A stretch of DNA of 64,000 bases from the NCBI RefSeq assembly GCF_001999965.1, contig NZ_CP019646.1, forward strand, positions 2,542,001-2,606,000, read 5' to 3'. This DNA comes from Limihaloglobus sulfuriphilus. Lineage in GTDB: Bacteria; Planctomycetota; Phycisphaerae; Sedimentisphaerales; Sedimentisphaeraceae. Positions 45,286 through 53,643 of this stretch are shown in pieces. Under the pieces are notes generated by a model that worked only from the letters and a program-made list of their open reading frames with translations, did not search any database and was not told where the DNA came from. Each line of letters begins with the position of its first letter. Position 1 is the first letter of the stretch. The translations under genes were made by a program, and so were the position numbers.

Positions 45286-45442
45286 CTCTAAGAGGCATAT
45301 AAAATTTCTACTGTTGTAGATTCAGTTCCTCACCTATAGCCGAATCGCTCTAAGAGGCATATAAAATTTCTACTGTTGTAGATAGTTTATTGACACGTTG
45401 TATGCGTAACTCTAAGAGGCATATAAAATTTCTACTGTTGTA
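45286..45442 (+). CRISPR. Type V-A CRISPR array: 3 repeats, 2 spacers
   Basis: Repeats at 45286-45321, 45348-45383 and 45410-45442. The 36-nt repeat starts CTCTAAGAGGCAT and ends in AATTTCTACTGTTGTAGAT, the Cas12a crRNA handle with stem TCTAC/GTAGA. Spacers at 45322-45347 and 45384-45409, both 26 nt. The last repeat is intact for 33 nt and then departs from the consensus (TAAGAC instead of TAGAT), as trailer-end repeats often do. The handle at the right end of each repeat shows transcription on the plus strand, the same as cas12a. By eye neither spacer matches the rest of this window. Confidence 0.97.
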
Positions 45443-45796
45443 AGACAACTATAACACAGCGCAGCCCCCCCCCCCCCCGATGTGGGCGGGGAGATGGTTT
45501 GGCGGCGGCACGGATTCCAGGTGCGCTAACCTGGGTTAAGTTATCCAGTCCGCTCAGACTTGGGGAATACGCCGCGTAACGTGTATAAATACACCCTAAA
45601 GTGTGAACTTCTTACGGCGAATGCGGCACAGGCCGTCTTTGTAAAATAGTAACGATTTGTAATAATTATCTAAATATTTATTTGATTATTAGTTTTATAG
45701 TTTATTCTTTTATAAATAAAGATTATGGGACTGGTTTTAAGCAATTGTAACCCTAAGCCCTGAATATGGCTGATTAGTTGACTATAGGATTTTACT
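45443..45796. other. Gene-free trailer region with a 14-base poly-C tract
   Basis: 354 bp after the array. It starts with a 14-C run at 45465-45478, then GC-rich sequence to about 45640 and AT-rich sequence before the next gene. I see no gene, no further repeat and no spacer remnants. The poly-C run resembles the one at 4728-4738 and could be a slippage site or assembly artefact. Confidence 0.55.
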
Positions 45797-46825
45797 ATGC
45801 CGGATTTTCAAAATTTACTGAGAGTTTTAGAGCGAAAGAAGCCGGACGAGCCGACATTGTTCGAGTTTTTTCTGAATCCCGATTTATACAGAGAGCTTGC
45901 CGGAGCCGATATTGCGGCAATGGAGCCTGATTTTGACTTTTTAGGGTGCGGCCTTGTCAAAATTAACGCGTTTAAAAATGCCGGCTATGATTATGTCCAG
46001 GCGAACGGCTGTGATATGCGGTTTGTAACCGAAGCCCCCGAATCCAGGGAAAGCATCTCATTAAACGCCGGACATGCCATAACTGATCATGAATCATTTA
46101 AGTCTTTCCAATGGCCCGATCCCGGCAGCTATGACTACAGCCGTTTAGAAACAGTCAAAGAGGACTTGCCGGCGGGAATGAAGCTTGTTGTCTCGGGCCC
46201 CGGCGGCGTGCTTGAAAACGCGATTAGCTTAGTCGGTTTTGAACGCTTGTGCATGATGCTTATAGACAGCCCCGCCCTTGCGGAAAAGATATTTGGCGAA
46301 ATCGGCGAAAGGCTTGCCGGGTACTATAAGATATGTGCCGGATACGATTCTGTCGGCGCCTTGATTTCCAATGATGATTGGGGGTTTAAAACCCAGACAA
46401 TGTTTTCGCCGGAATATATGCGGAAATATGTGACAGGCTGGCATAAAAAAATCGCTCAAATCTGCCACCAGGCAAATAAGCCTGTTATACTGCACTCATG
46501 CGGCAATGTGGGCGCTGTGATGGATGATATAATATCTGATATAGGCTATGATGCAAAACATTCTTATGAGGATGCCATCGAACCTGTTGAGGATTTTTAT
46601 GAGAGATTCGGCGACAAAATAGCAGTTCTTGGCGGCATCGATCTTGACTATCTCTGCACCGCTTCTGAGACGCAGATTAGGGATAGATGTCTGAAAATGC
46701 TCGAAAGAGCCTCTAAAAGAGGAGGTTATGCGCTGGGAACCGGAAACAGCGTCCCCCATTACGTGCCTAAAGAAAAGTATTACGCAATGATCGATGTTAT
46801 CCGAAAGACAAAACCCGCCGTTTAG
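45797..46825 (+). CDS. Uroporphyrinogen decarboxylase-family protein, methyltransferase-like
   Basis: 342 residues. URO-D/methyltransferase TIM barrel: DFDFLGCGLVKINAFKNAGY, VVSGPGGVLENAISLVGFE, DDWGFKTQTMFSPEYM, and the zinc-type HxC motif in VILHSCGNVGAVMDDI, then YALGTGNSVPHYVP. It lacks the usual HemE start and is isolated from heme genes, so a corrinoid-dependent methyltransferase (MtaA/MtbA-like) or demethylase role is more likely than heme synthesis. Genes of this kind often accompany glycan clusters in planctomycetes; the methyl donor is unknown. It faces the adjacent sulfatase gene convergently. Confidence 0.75.
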   Translation: MPDFQNLLRVLERKKPDEPTLFEFFLNPDLYRELAGADIAAMEPDFDFLGCGLVKINAFKNAGYDYVQANGCDMRFVTEAPESRESISLNAGHAITDHESFKSFQWPDPGSYDYSRLETVKEDLPAGMKLVVSGPGGVLENAISLVGFERLCMMLIDSPALAEKIFGEIGERLAGYYKICAGYDSVGALISNDDWGFKTQTMFSPEYMRKYVTGWHKKIAQICHQANKPVILHSCGNVGAVMDDIISDIGYDAKHSYEDAIEPVEDFYERFGDKIAVLGGIDLDYLCTASETQIRDRCLKMLERASKRGGYALGTGNSVPHYVPKEKYYAMIDVIRKTKPAV

Positions 46826-46858
46826 CGATGCCGCGGCAATTCCTGGAACTTGAACAGG

Positions 46859-48691
46859 TTATAAAGCAGATTTACTGTTCAATTCCGCCGACTTCAGGAA
46901 CGATTCAACTTCGTCGATAGCCGGATAATGCCCGGGCAGCTCTGAGGCCTGCACTGCGACGACGTCAATCGGCGTTACAGATGTAATCTGCCAGTCAAGC
47001 AGGGCATCGATAAACTCCTCGAATCTGTCAAGGTCTTCGCCGCGGTCAATCAGCTGCCTGGAACTGCCGCCCTGCCCGAGCCGGAAAAACTCACACTCCC
47101 TGCCGTAGAGTGGGTAAAACAGCAGGCGGCGGCGGGGGCAGTCTTCCACGACATACATGCCGCGGTATTCGGTGATATAAAACGGCCTTGCGTCCCAGCC
47201 GGGCTTTGTGTGGTGAACCTTGCTGTATCTGCCGCCGCGGCTGAAGATGGTATCCTCTATGTCGCTGACATCTTCCTCGTCCCAGGGGCCGGCCAGCACA
47301 CTTACAAGCTGCTCTTTGAGCTCCAGGCGCTTGCTGCGGTACTCTTTGAGCTCGTAGAGATTGCGTCTCTCCTGCGGGTCATCGCTCAGGTCAAAGAGCA
47401 TCCCGTGATTTTGCTTGAGATAATACACGAGTTTCCAGCCGTCTTTGATCAGGGCTTTGATGGAGTACTGCTCGCATAGAGCCGCCTGTTTGCGGGGGAT
47501 ATCTTCGCCGCGGAATATTGCGGAGAAGTCCGTGCCGTCGATGTCCCGGACTGGATCAAGCCCGTGAAGTGAAATCAGTGTCGGGTAGAGGTCTATGCTT
47601 TCGATAAGCCCATCATACGCAGCCGGACATGAAAGATTAGAGCCGCCGGCGGGTTTTATTATCATCGGAATCTTTATAACCTGGTCAGACAGCCGGTCTT
47701 TCTCGAAAGTCCGGTGCATTCCCGCCATATCGCCGTGATCGCTTGTGAATATTATCGTGGTTGAATCGTAGAGCGAGTTTTCTTTGAGATAATCGATTAC
47801 CCTGGCGATTTCCTGATCAATGCAGGTTATTATGGCATAATATGCCGCCAGAACTCGCCTTAGCTTTCTGTCATCGGCGAAAAACTTCCTGAGCCGCTGA
47901 AAATAATCATACGGCTTGCCCGCTATCTCTTCCGCTGTTTCATAGGGCAAAAGCGTTAGCTTTGAGGGGTCGTAAAGTTTGTCATACGGAGAAGATACAC
48001 CATGCGGCGCGTGCGGGCGGTCGTAGGTAAGCCACATAAAAAACGGCTTGCTGCCGTCTCTGTCCTTTTCGAGGAAGTCCAGTGCCTGATCGGTTGTCCA
48101 TTTTTCTATGCTGTGTTTATATTCAACGCCGCACCTGCCGGCACAGGCGGTGTAATTGTCGGTGTCAATCTCGCAGTCTGTGTTTGCTTTTTTCCCGCCG
48201 CGGGGTTTATCATCGGGAACCGCATCGCCGGCGGCGGCTCCGTGGCACTGCGCGGTGGGAAACTCAATCGAGTTCTCTTTGAGGTAATTGGGGTACCACC
48301 TCTCCGGGCCGGTGCATCTGTGCTGGTCTTCTTCGAGTGTCGCCGAGACGACGTCAAAGCCGACATTGGCCCCGAGTGAGTTGATATGCAGCTTGCCGAA
48401 GGCGCCGGTACTGAAGCCGGCTTTCCTGAAATGCAGCGGCATCAGCTCCGCGGATGGTTTTACCATGCCCTCAAAACCGAACTGGCGGTGTTTTTTCTGG
48501 TACTGGCCCGTGAAAAAACATATCCGGCTCGGCTGACAGACCGGAGACTGGGCGTAGCAGTTGGTGAAATTTACACCATCGCGAGCCAGAGCGTCAATGT
48601 TGGGCGTTCGCACGTCAGGGTGCCGCATTAGCCCGAGACAGCGGTAATTGAGCTGATCGAGCATTATAAAAAGTACGTTTTTCTGTTTCAT
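46859..48691 (-). CDS. Sulfatase, Cys-type, without signal peptide
   Basis: 610 residues. Alkaline-phosphatase-superfamily sulfatase: metal-site MLDQLNYRC near the N-terminus, formylglycine site C52 in SPVCQPSRICFFTG, then TYDRPHAPHG and FTSDHGDMAGMH with the second metal set. No signal peptide or Tat motif is present, so it probably works in the cytoplasm on imported oligosaccharides. The C-terminal region is long (about 150 residues past the core). It needs modification by the anaerobic maturase at 34639-35760. Confidence 0.9.
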   Translation of the reverse strand: MKQKNVLFIMLDQLNYRCLGLMRHPDVRTPNIDALARDGVNFTNCYAQSPVCQPSRICFFTGQYQKKHRQFGFEGMVKPSAELMPLHFRKAGFSTGAFGKLHINSLGANVGFDVVSATLEEDQHRCTGPERWYPNYLKENSIEFPTAQCHGAAAGDAVPDDKPRGGKKANTDCEIDTDNYTACAGRCGVEYKHSIEKWTTDQALDFLEKDRDGSKPFFMWLTYDRPHAPHGVSSPYDKLYDPSKLTLLPYETAEEIAGKPYDYFQRLRKFFADDRKLRRVLAAYYAIITCIDQEIARVIDYLKENSLYDSTTIIFTSDHGDMAGMHRTFEKDRLSDQVIKIPMIIKPAGGSNLSCPAAYDGLIESIDLYPTLISLHGLDPVRDIDGTDFSAIFRGEDIPRKQAALCEQYSIKALIKDGWKLVYYLKQNHGMLFDLSDDPQERRNLYELKEYRSKRLELKEQLVSVLAGPWDEEDVSDIEDTIFSRGGRYSKVHHTKPGWDARPFYITEYRGMYVVEDCPRRRLLFYPLYGRECEFFRLGQGGSSRQLIDRGEDLDRFEEFIDALLDWQITSVTPIDVVAVQASELPGHYPAIDEVESFLKSAELNSKSAL

Positions 48692-48752
48692 ACAAAATGT
48701 CCTGCGGATTTAAGTCGAATATCGCATCGCTCATATAACGGGCAGAAATCCC

Positions 48753-50243
48753 TTAAAAGGGATAATCGGGCACCTTGTAGTCGGTCTGGCGTTTAAGCTC
48801 TTCGAGCCTTTTGCTGAGCCGCTCTCTGACACCCGCGTATTCTTCTTTGTAATAGAGGTTAGTCAACTCAAGCGGGTCGTTTTTCAGGTCGTACATCTCA
48901 TTATTGCCCTCAAGCTCCGGATAGTCAACCAGCTTGTACCTTTCGGTGCGTATGCCGACAACGCTGGGTATGCCGGGCGCGTAGCCCTCCCTGAAATACT
49001 CGTAGAGGAAGTCTTTCCGCCAGCCTCTGGTCCTGCCCCGCAGCAGCGGAACAAAGGATTCGCCCTGCATGGTCTGGGGTACTTTGGCACCTGCCAGGTC
49101 GATAAACGTCGGCGCGAAATCGACATTGAGAACCATCTTGTCAATTTTTGTGCCGGCAGAAATCAGCCGCGGATAACGGATAATCAGCGGTACCTTGATC
49201 GATTCTTCCCACATGATCCGCTTATCGGAAACGCTGTGGTGGTTGCCGAGCAGATAACCGTTGTCGCTGGTGAACATAAAGAATGTATCGTCAAGGATAT
49301 CCAGCGATTTGAGCTTGTCATAAAGCCTGCCGGTGTTTCGGTCAACAGATGAGATTGTCTTTAGATAGTCCATCCACGCCTTTTCTTTGCCCGTCCATTT
49401 TTTTGCGGGCGGAGTTTTATCGGGCGTCGGCTTGCCCTTGCTCTTCATATAGGCATCACGGTGAACGCCGTAGGTCGAGGCTCTGCGAAGCCAGCTGCCC
49501 TTGTCTGCATAGTCGTCATGGTAGTTGGCCGGCTCGGGTATCAGATCGTCGGCATACAGGTTCTCATCTTCGGGAGCGGGTTCAAACGGGGCGTGAACAG
49601 CCTTGTGCCAGAGGAACAGGCAGAACGGTTTTGACTTGTCGCGTTTCTCTTCGATCCAGCTTTGGGCATGGTCTGTGAGAATATCGGTAATGTAGCCTTT
49701 GGCCTCGAACTCTCTGCCGTTTTCATTCAGCTCGGGGTCATAATACTGCCCCTGGCCGCGGAAACTGAGCCAGTAATCAAAATCAGGCCGCGGCCTGGCG
49801 TGGAGCCTCTGGTGCCATTTACCGATGAATGCCACTTCATAGCCGTTCTGGCGGAGAGTTCTCTGCAGAGATGGAACGTCGAGGCGGTGATCGGCTATCT
49901 CGTTTACCGGAACGCCGCTGTCATGGGCGTAGAGACCTGTCAGACAGGTTGCCCTCGAGGGGGAACACAACGCTGTAGTTACAAACGCGTTTTTAAAAAC
50001 CGCCCCTTCAGAGGCTATTTTATCTAACTGGGGTGTTTTAAGAAACGGATACTCATCTTCAAAGCCTACCGCGTCCCACTTCTGGTCATCGGTCATGATG
50101 AACACAAAATTCGGGCGCTTGCCGCTTTTACCAAAACTGAAAGCATTGCTGCTGCAGCCGGTAAATAATGATAAACCCGTCGCGGCTGAAGTAATCGCCG
50201 CTGCGGCTGTGAATTCTCTTCTTGTCATTTTGCTGTAATTCAT
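48753..50243 (-). CDS. Exported sulfatase, Cys-type, Tat signal
   Basis: 496 residues. Twin-arginine signal (MTRREFTAAAAITSAATGLSL) followed by a lipobox-like LFTGC, so it is probably exported folded and may be a lipoprotein. Metal site FIMTDDQKWDAVG, formylglycine site C93 in TALCSPSRATCLTG, HKAVHAPFEPAPED, and FTSDNGYLLGNH. It removes sulfate esters outside the cytoplasmic membrane; substrate unknown. Its ATG overlaps the stop of the metallophosphoesterase gene by 4 bp (ATGA), so the two are translationally coupled. Confidence 0.92.
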   Translation of the reverse strand: MNYSKMTRREFTAAAAITSAATGLSLFTGCSSNAFSFGKSGKRPNFVFIMTDDQKWDAVGFEDEYPFLKTPQLDKIASEGAVFKNAFVTTALCSPSRATCLTGLYAHDSGVPVNEIADHRLDVPSLQRTLRQNGYEVAFIGKWHQRLHARPRPDFDYWLSFRGQGQYYDPELNENGREFEAKGYITDILTDHAQSWIEEKRDKSKPFCLFLWHKAVHAPFEPAPEDENLYADDLIPEPANYHDDYADKGSWLRRASTYGVHRDAYMKSKGKPTPDKTPPAKKWTGKEKAWMDYLKTISSVDRNTGRLYDKLKSLDILDDTFFMFTSDNGYLLGNHHSVSDKRIMWEESIKVPLIIRYPRLISAGTKIDKMVLNVDFAPTFIDLAGAKVPQTMQGESFVPLLRGRTRGWRKDFLYEYFREGYAPGIPSVVGIRTERYKLVDYPELEGNNEMYDLKNDPLELTNLYYKEEYAGVRERLSKRLEELKRQTDYKVPDYPF

Positions 50244-51148
50244 TCTGAAATTTCCTTAAACGTGTATTCCTTAAATTCTGCGCCTTTGCCGCTGATGCTT
50301 ATCTTCATATATCCGATGGGAGCGTTGCCGCCGTTCCATGACATCGAACGCATGACAAAACATTTTGTCGAGCCTATCATGAAATCACGCGTAGGCTGGT
50401 GCTGATGGCCGAAAAACATAAACGACGGCCGTGTCTCTTTAACGAGGTTATTGAAAAAGGCAGAATCATTCCGCGACATATACATATTGCGGTCTTTGCA
50501 GTCGGGGTGCGGGGGGATATGCCCGAAAACCACCTTTATCTTTTCTTCTTTTTCCAGCTCGGAAATCAGCCAGTCTGACTGGCCGAAGGGTATTATCGTC
50601 TCGGAGCTCAGATGCCCTACATGATCAGTCGCAACAGCGTTGCACATGCCTATAAAACGGCAGCCTTTGTTCACAAACGAGTAGTAATCAGACTCTTTAC
50701 CATTGATATTAAAATCCTCGGGATATGATTTTCTCAGCAGCTCTCTGTCCTTAACGCCCTCGTGGTTGCCGGCTATAAAATGGAGTTTAAGTTCGCAATC
50801 ATCGACAATGTCTTTGACCTTGTGCAGATGTATATCGCCGCAGACCAGCACAAAATCGGCGCTTTTCTCACGACTCTGGGCAATGTGGTCAAGGGCAAGT
50901 TTAAATTTATCACGTGCCGGGCCGAATTTTTCGTAGCCGGCTCTTACCGGCTCGCCGGCATGGGGATCACTGATGACGCAGAAACTGAACTCCCGGGCAT
51001 CTTTATCCCAGAGGGCAAAATCTGAGGCGGGCAGAAAAACAGTGTTCTCTTCGACTTTAAATCCCTCAAAAGACTCTGCCAATACGCAGCCGGCAGTTAA
51101 AAAACCCAGTACAAACAAACTCATCAACAATATTTTATTAGATTTCAT
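50240..51148 (-). CDS. Secreted metallophosphoesterase (lipoprotein-like)
   Basis: 302 residues from the ATG at 51148, which has AAAGG upstream and gives a signal peptide (KILLMSLFVLGFLTAGC) with a lipobox-like end; a start at 51187 adds 13 residues that spoil it. All calcineurin-type motifs are present: DPH in VISDPHAGEP, GD in VCGDIHLH, GNHE in AGNHEGVKD, VVFGHIPPH and FFGHQHQPT. It hydrolyses a phosphoester; the substrate is unknown. Coupled to the sulfatase gene downstream. Confidence 0.87.
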   Translation of the reverse strand: MKSNKILLMSLFVLGFLTAGCVLAESFEGFKVEENTVFLPASDFALWDKDAREFSFCVISDPHAGEPVRAGYEKFGPARDKFKLALDHIAQSREKSADFVLVCGDIHLHKVKDIVDDCELKLHFIAGNHEGVKDRELLRKSYPEDFNINGKESDYYSFVNKGCRFIGMCNAVATDHVGHLSSETIIPFGQSDWLISELEKEEKIKVVFGHIPPHPDCKDRNMYMSRNDSAFFNNLVKETRPSFMFFGHQHQPTRDFMIGSTKCFVMRSMSWNGGNAPIGYMKISISGKGAEFKEYTFKEISE

Positions 51149-51207
51149 TTTGATTACCTTTCTGACATACTTTAAGCTGTTAACCACCCACTTATATCTG
51201 CCCTCAG

Positions 51208-53544
51208 CTATACTATCAAGGCCGCAGTTTCTTTTTCTTCTGCTGCGTACGCATGAGATATCAGCTCAAAATCATCGCTGATATCGGCAGCCATCTCGAG
51301 GCAGTCCGGGTATTCAACCTCAACAACCGTTTTGCCGGCCGTTCTTTGCCGCTGGACAATAATCTCACCGAAAGGGGTTGGAACAGAGCCTTTTATAGAG
51401 TCAAGGTCTGCGCAGCGGGGAGAAACGGCAAATCTCCTGAACCCCGGTTCAAGCGGCTTTATGCCTATTATCCTGGAATAGATATAATACACCGGTATTA
51501 TCGACCAGCCGTGCGAAAGGCTGCCGGCGCCGTTGAAATCGGACTCGCCCTTGATTGTTTCCCAGAAACTTGAGCAGCCTTTGGAAATCATATAACCCCA
51601 GTCCCTGCGAATTATATCAAGCGGCGGCGAGCTGTCTTTAAATATGTTCTCCAGAGCGTTGAAAACGTATCTCTTCATGCTTAGAGTAGCGCCGCTAAGG
51701 TCAGTATCGGTGCCGATATGCCTGCCGACCGTTTCCAGCTCCTGATCTTCAAGATCCATATAAATACAGGCAAGCGACTGGGTCAGCTCGGAGAAAACAC
51801 AATCCTTATCGGCGGGAAATTCATTCGTAAACAGCCCGGCAGATTTAGAGTAATATTTTTCCCTGATACCGCTCTGTATTTTTCTAATCACATCGCCGGG
51901 TACTCTCGAATCGCGGCCGAGAAAGCCGCAGATATCGTTATAACAGCCGATAGACTCAATCAAAAACAGCGATATGCAGCTGTGGTATGATTTCTCGTCG
52001 CTGCTGTGAGGCCCGTTGCCGTCAAGCCCAGGGGACCACTCATAAAAATTCCAGTATCTTTTCGACGTATCAACCTTAAGCACATTATCCTCTAACCGGC
52101 TGATCATAGAAAAGATAAAATTTCTGACGAAGCCGAAATGCTCTTCCGCCAGGTTAGTGTCACCGCTGTAGAGGGTGTAATCCCGAAGGGCCTCTATCCA
52201 GAACATAGTAAAGGATGGAATGGTTATTTCATTATCGCTTGGAGCGCACATCGCAAGATATGTATCATCGAAGCGGGCTTTGCCCATAACCCGCAGGGAT
52301 TTTTCGGCGTATTCGTAATTACCGAAGAGATAATAGCCGCACAATGCCTGATTGAGCACATCAAGCGGATAAAGCGACTGCTCTCTCCAGGGGGTATCGC
52401 AGTAATTTTCCAGCATACAGAGCCTTGCGGTTTTCTTTGACACATCCACAATCCGCTCTATGAGCCTGTCGCTGCAGGCAAAATCCGAGCTGAAGCTCAG
52501 CGGATACTGCTGCGTCCTTAGACTTACCGAGTTTATATTTACTCTGCCGCGGCTGTTTCTCACATGAAGCTCTATATAGCGGCAGCCGAGTTTGCGTACC
52601 GGCATCGACCATAGCTGCGCACCCGGACGGGCGATATACCGGTCGGCGAAGTTTCTATCTTCTATCTTAGCCCGGACACGGCCGTCTGCCAGGTGCTCGC
52701 CATGGGCAATGTCGATTACGGTCACATCGTCCGCCTCAAGCTCGAGCCGGAGGTAGCCGCATTCTTCGCTCAATAAATCAAAGATAACAAAGCTGCCCTC
52801 AGCGGCGGCGGTAAGAGTTATGCCGCTGCTGCCGATCTGACCGTCCAGATATTTTAAATCCGCACCGCTTACCATATCGGCAAAGGTTCCCCCGTCAGGG
52901 ACATTCTCAAGCAGTCCGTTTGAGCAGACTCTGGCTGTTTTTATGTTTTGCTCAAAACGTTTCAGGGGATACGGCCCAAGACCGTTAGCAGTGAATTCAT
53001 CCGCCGCTGCTATCTCCTGAGCAGAACCCCAGCCGCTGTCATCATAACTTAGAGATTGCCAGCCGTCATCTTTAGACCCGTCGTATTGAATTGTCGGGCC
53101 GAGCTGGGGAGTAACCATCGCTGCATCTCCAGACAAATAAGCAGGGCTTGTTCTCGCCCGAGAGCCTGCATCGCTTTTAACCAGAGAGCCGCCCTCTGTC
53201 TGTATTTCAAAAAGAATCCCCGCACGCCCTTTAACGTATCGGGAAGTATTTATACCCTGGTAGTATCCTAAAACGGCTAAGCAGTTCTTCCCGGGTTTGA
53301 TATAGCCGGAAATATCTTTGGTCAGATAATATCTGTCATCCGGAAATTCTGAAAAATAAGCGTCATCAACCGCCTCACCATTTATCCATAGCTGGTAAGA
53401 AGTATCGGCGGCTATAAGAACCTTTGTTTCACTGAGCCGGTCAACCTGAAAAGTTTCCCTGAATTCCACCCAGTGATTAAAGGGATAACGCTCATCTTTG
53501 AGCCATATCCATTTTGTATTTTTATCTATCGATTTTTCTATCAT
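51208..53544 (-). CDS. GH78-like alpha-L-rhamnosidase
   Basis: 778 residues, no signal peptide. N-terminal beta domains (WIWLKDERYPFNHWVEFRET, KVLIAADTSYQLWINGEAVDD), then an (alpha/alpha)6 barrel opening with CMLENYCDTPWREQSLYPLD, the D-x-PW-x-E-Q signature of GH78-type rhamnosidases, and GSLSHGWSIIPVYYIYSRIIG later. C-terminal beta domain (PTPFGEIIVQRQRT). It would release alpha-L-rhamnose from oligosaccharides, probably in the cytoplasm. A GPH symporter gene lies just upstream in the same orientation. Confidence 0.83.
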   Translation of the reverse strand: MIEKSIDKNTKWIWLKDERYPFNHWVEFRETFQVDRLSETKVLIAADTSYQLWINGEAVDDAYFSEFPDDRYYLTKDISGYIKPGKNCLAVLGYYQGINTSRYVKGRAGILFEIQTEGGSLVKSDAGSRARTSPAYLSGDAAMVTPQLGPTIQYDGSKDDGWQSLSYDDSGWGSAQEIAAADEFTANGLGPYPLKRFEQNIKTARVCSNGLLENVPDGGTFADMVSGADLKYLDGQIGSSGITLTAAAEGSFVIFDLLSEECGYLRLELEADDVTVIDIAHGEHLADGRVRAKIEDRNFADRYIARPGAQLWSMPVRKLGCRYIELHVRNSRGRVNINSVSLRTQQYPLSFSSDFACSDRLIERIVDVSKKTARLCMLENYCDTPWREQSLYPLDVLNQALCGYYLFGNYEYAEKSLRVMGKARFDDTYLAMCAPSDNEITIPSFTMFWIEALRDYTLYSGDTNLAEEHFGFVRNFIFSMISRLEDNVLKVDTSKRYWNFYEWSPGLDGNGPHSSDEKSYHSCISLFLIESIGCYNDICGFLGRDSRVPGDVIRKIQSGIREKYYSKSAGLFTNEFPADKDCVFSELTQSLACIYMDLEDQELETVGRHIGTDTDLSGATLSMKRYVFNALENIFKDSSPPLDIIRRDWGYMISKGCSSFWETIKGESDFNGAGSLSHGWSIIPVYYIYSRIIGIKPLEPGFRRFAVSPRCADLDSIKGSVPTPFGEIIVQRQRTAGKTVVEVEYPDCLEMAADISDDFELISHAYAAEEKETAALIV

Positions 53545-53643
53545 CAGTTGTGTTCGGTTTATTACATATAATTTCAGCAGGCCCTTTTCGGCAAGAATTA
53601 CAACGTATTGGGACCGCCTCGAGATTTGGTTTTAATTTAAATC

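Noticed and set aside
45322-45409. Self-targeting spacers
   Set aside because: By eye neither spacer matches another place in this window; the rest of the genome cannot be judged.
45191-45796. tracrRNA or extra repeats around the array
   Set aside because: Cas12a needs no tracrRNA and I found no anti-repeat or further repeat copies.
45797-46825. hemE (true uroporphyrinogen decarboxylase)
   Set aside because: Lacks the HemE N-terminal motif and heme-gene context; the HSCGN zinc motif fits the methyltransferase branch.
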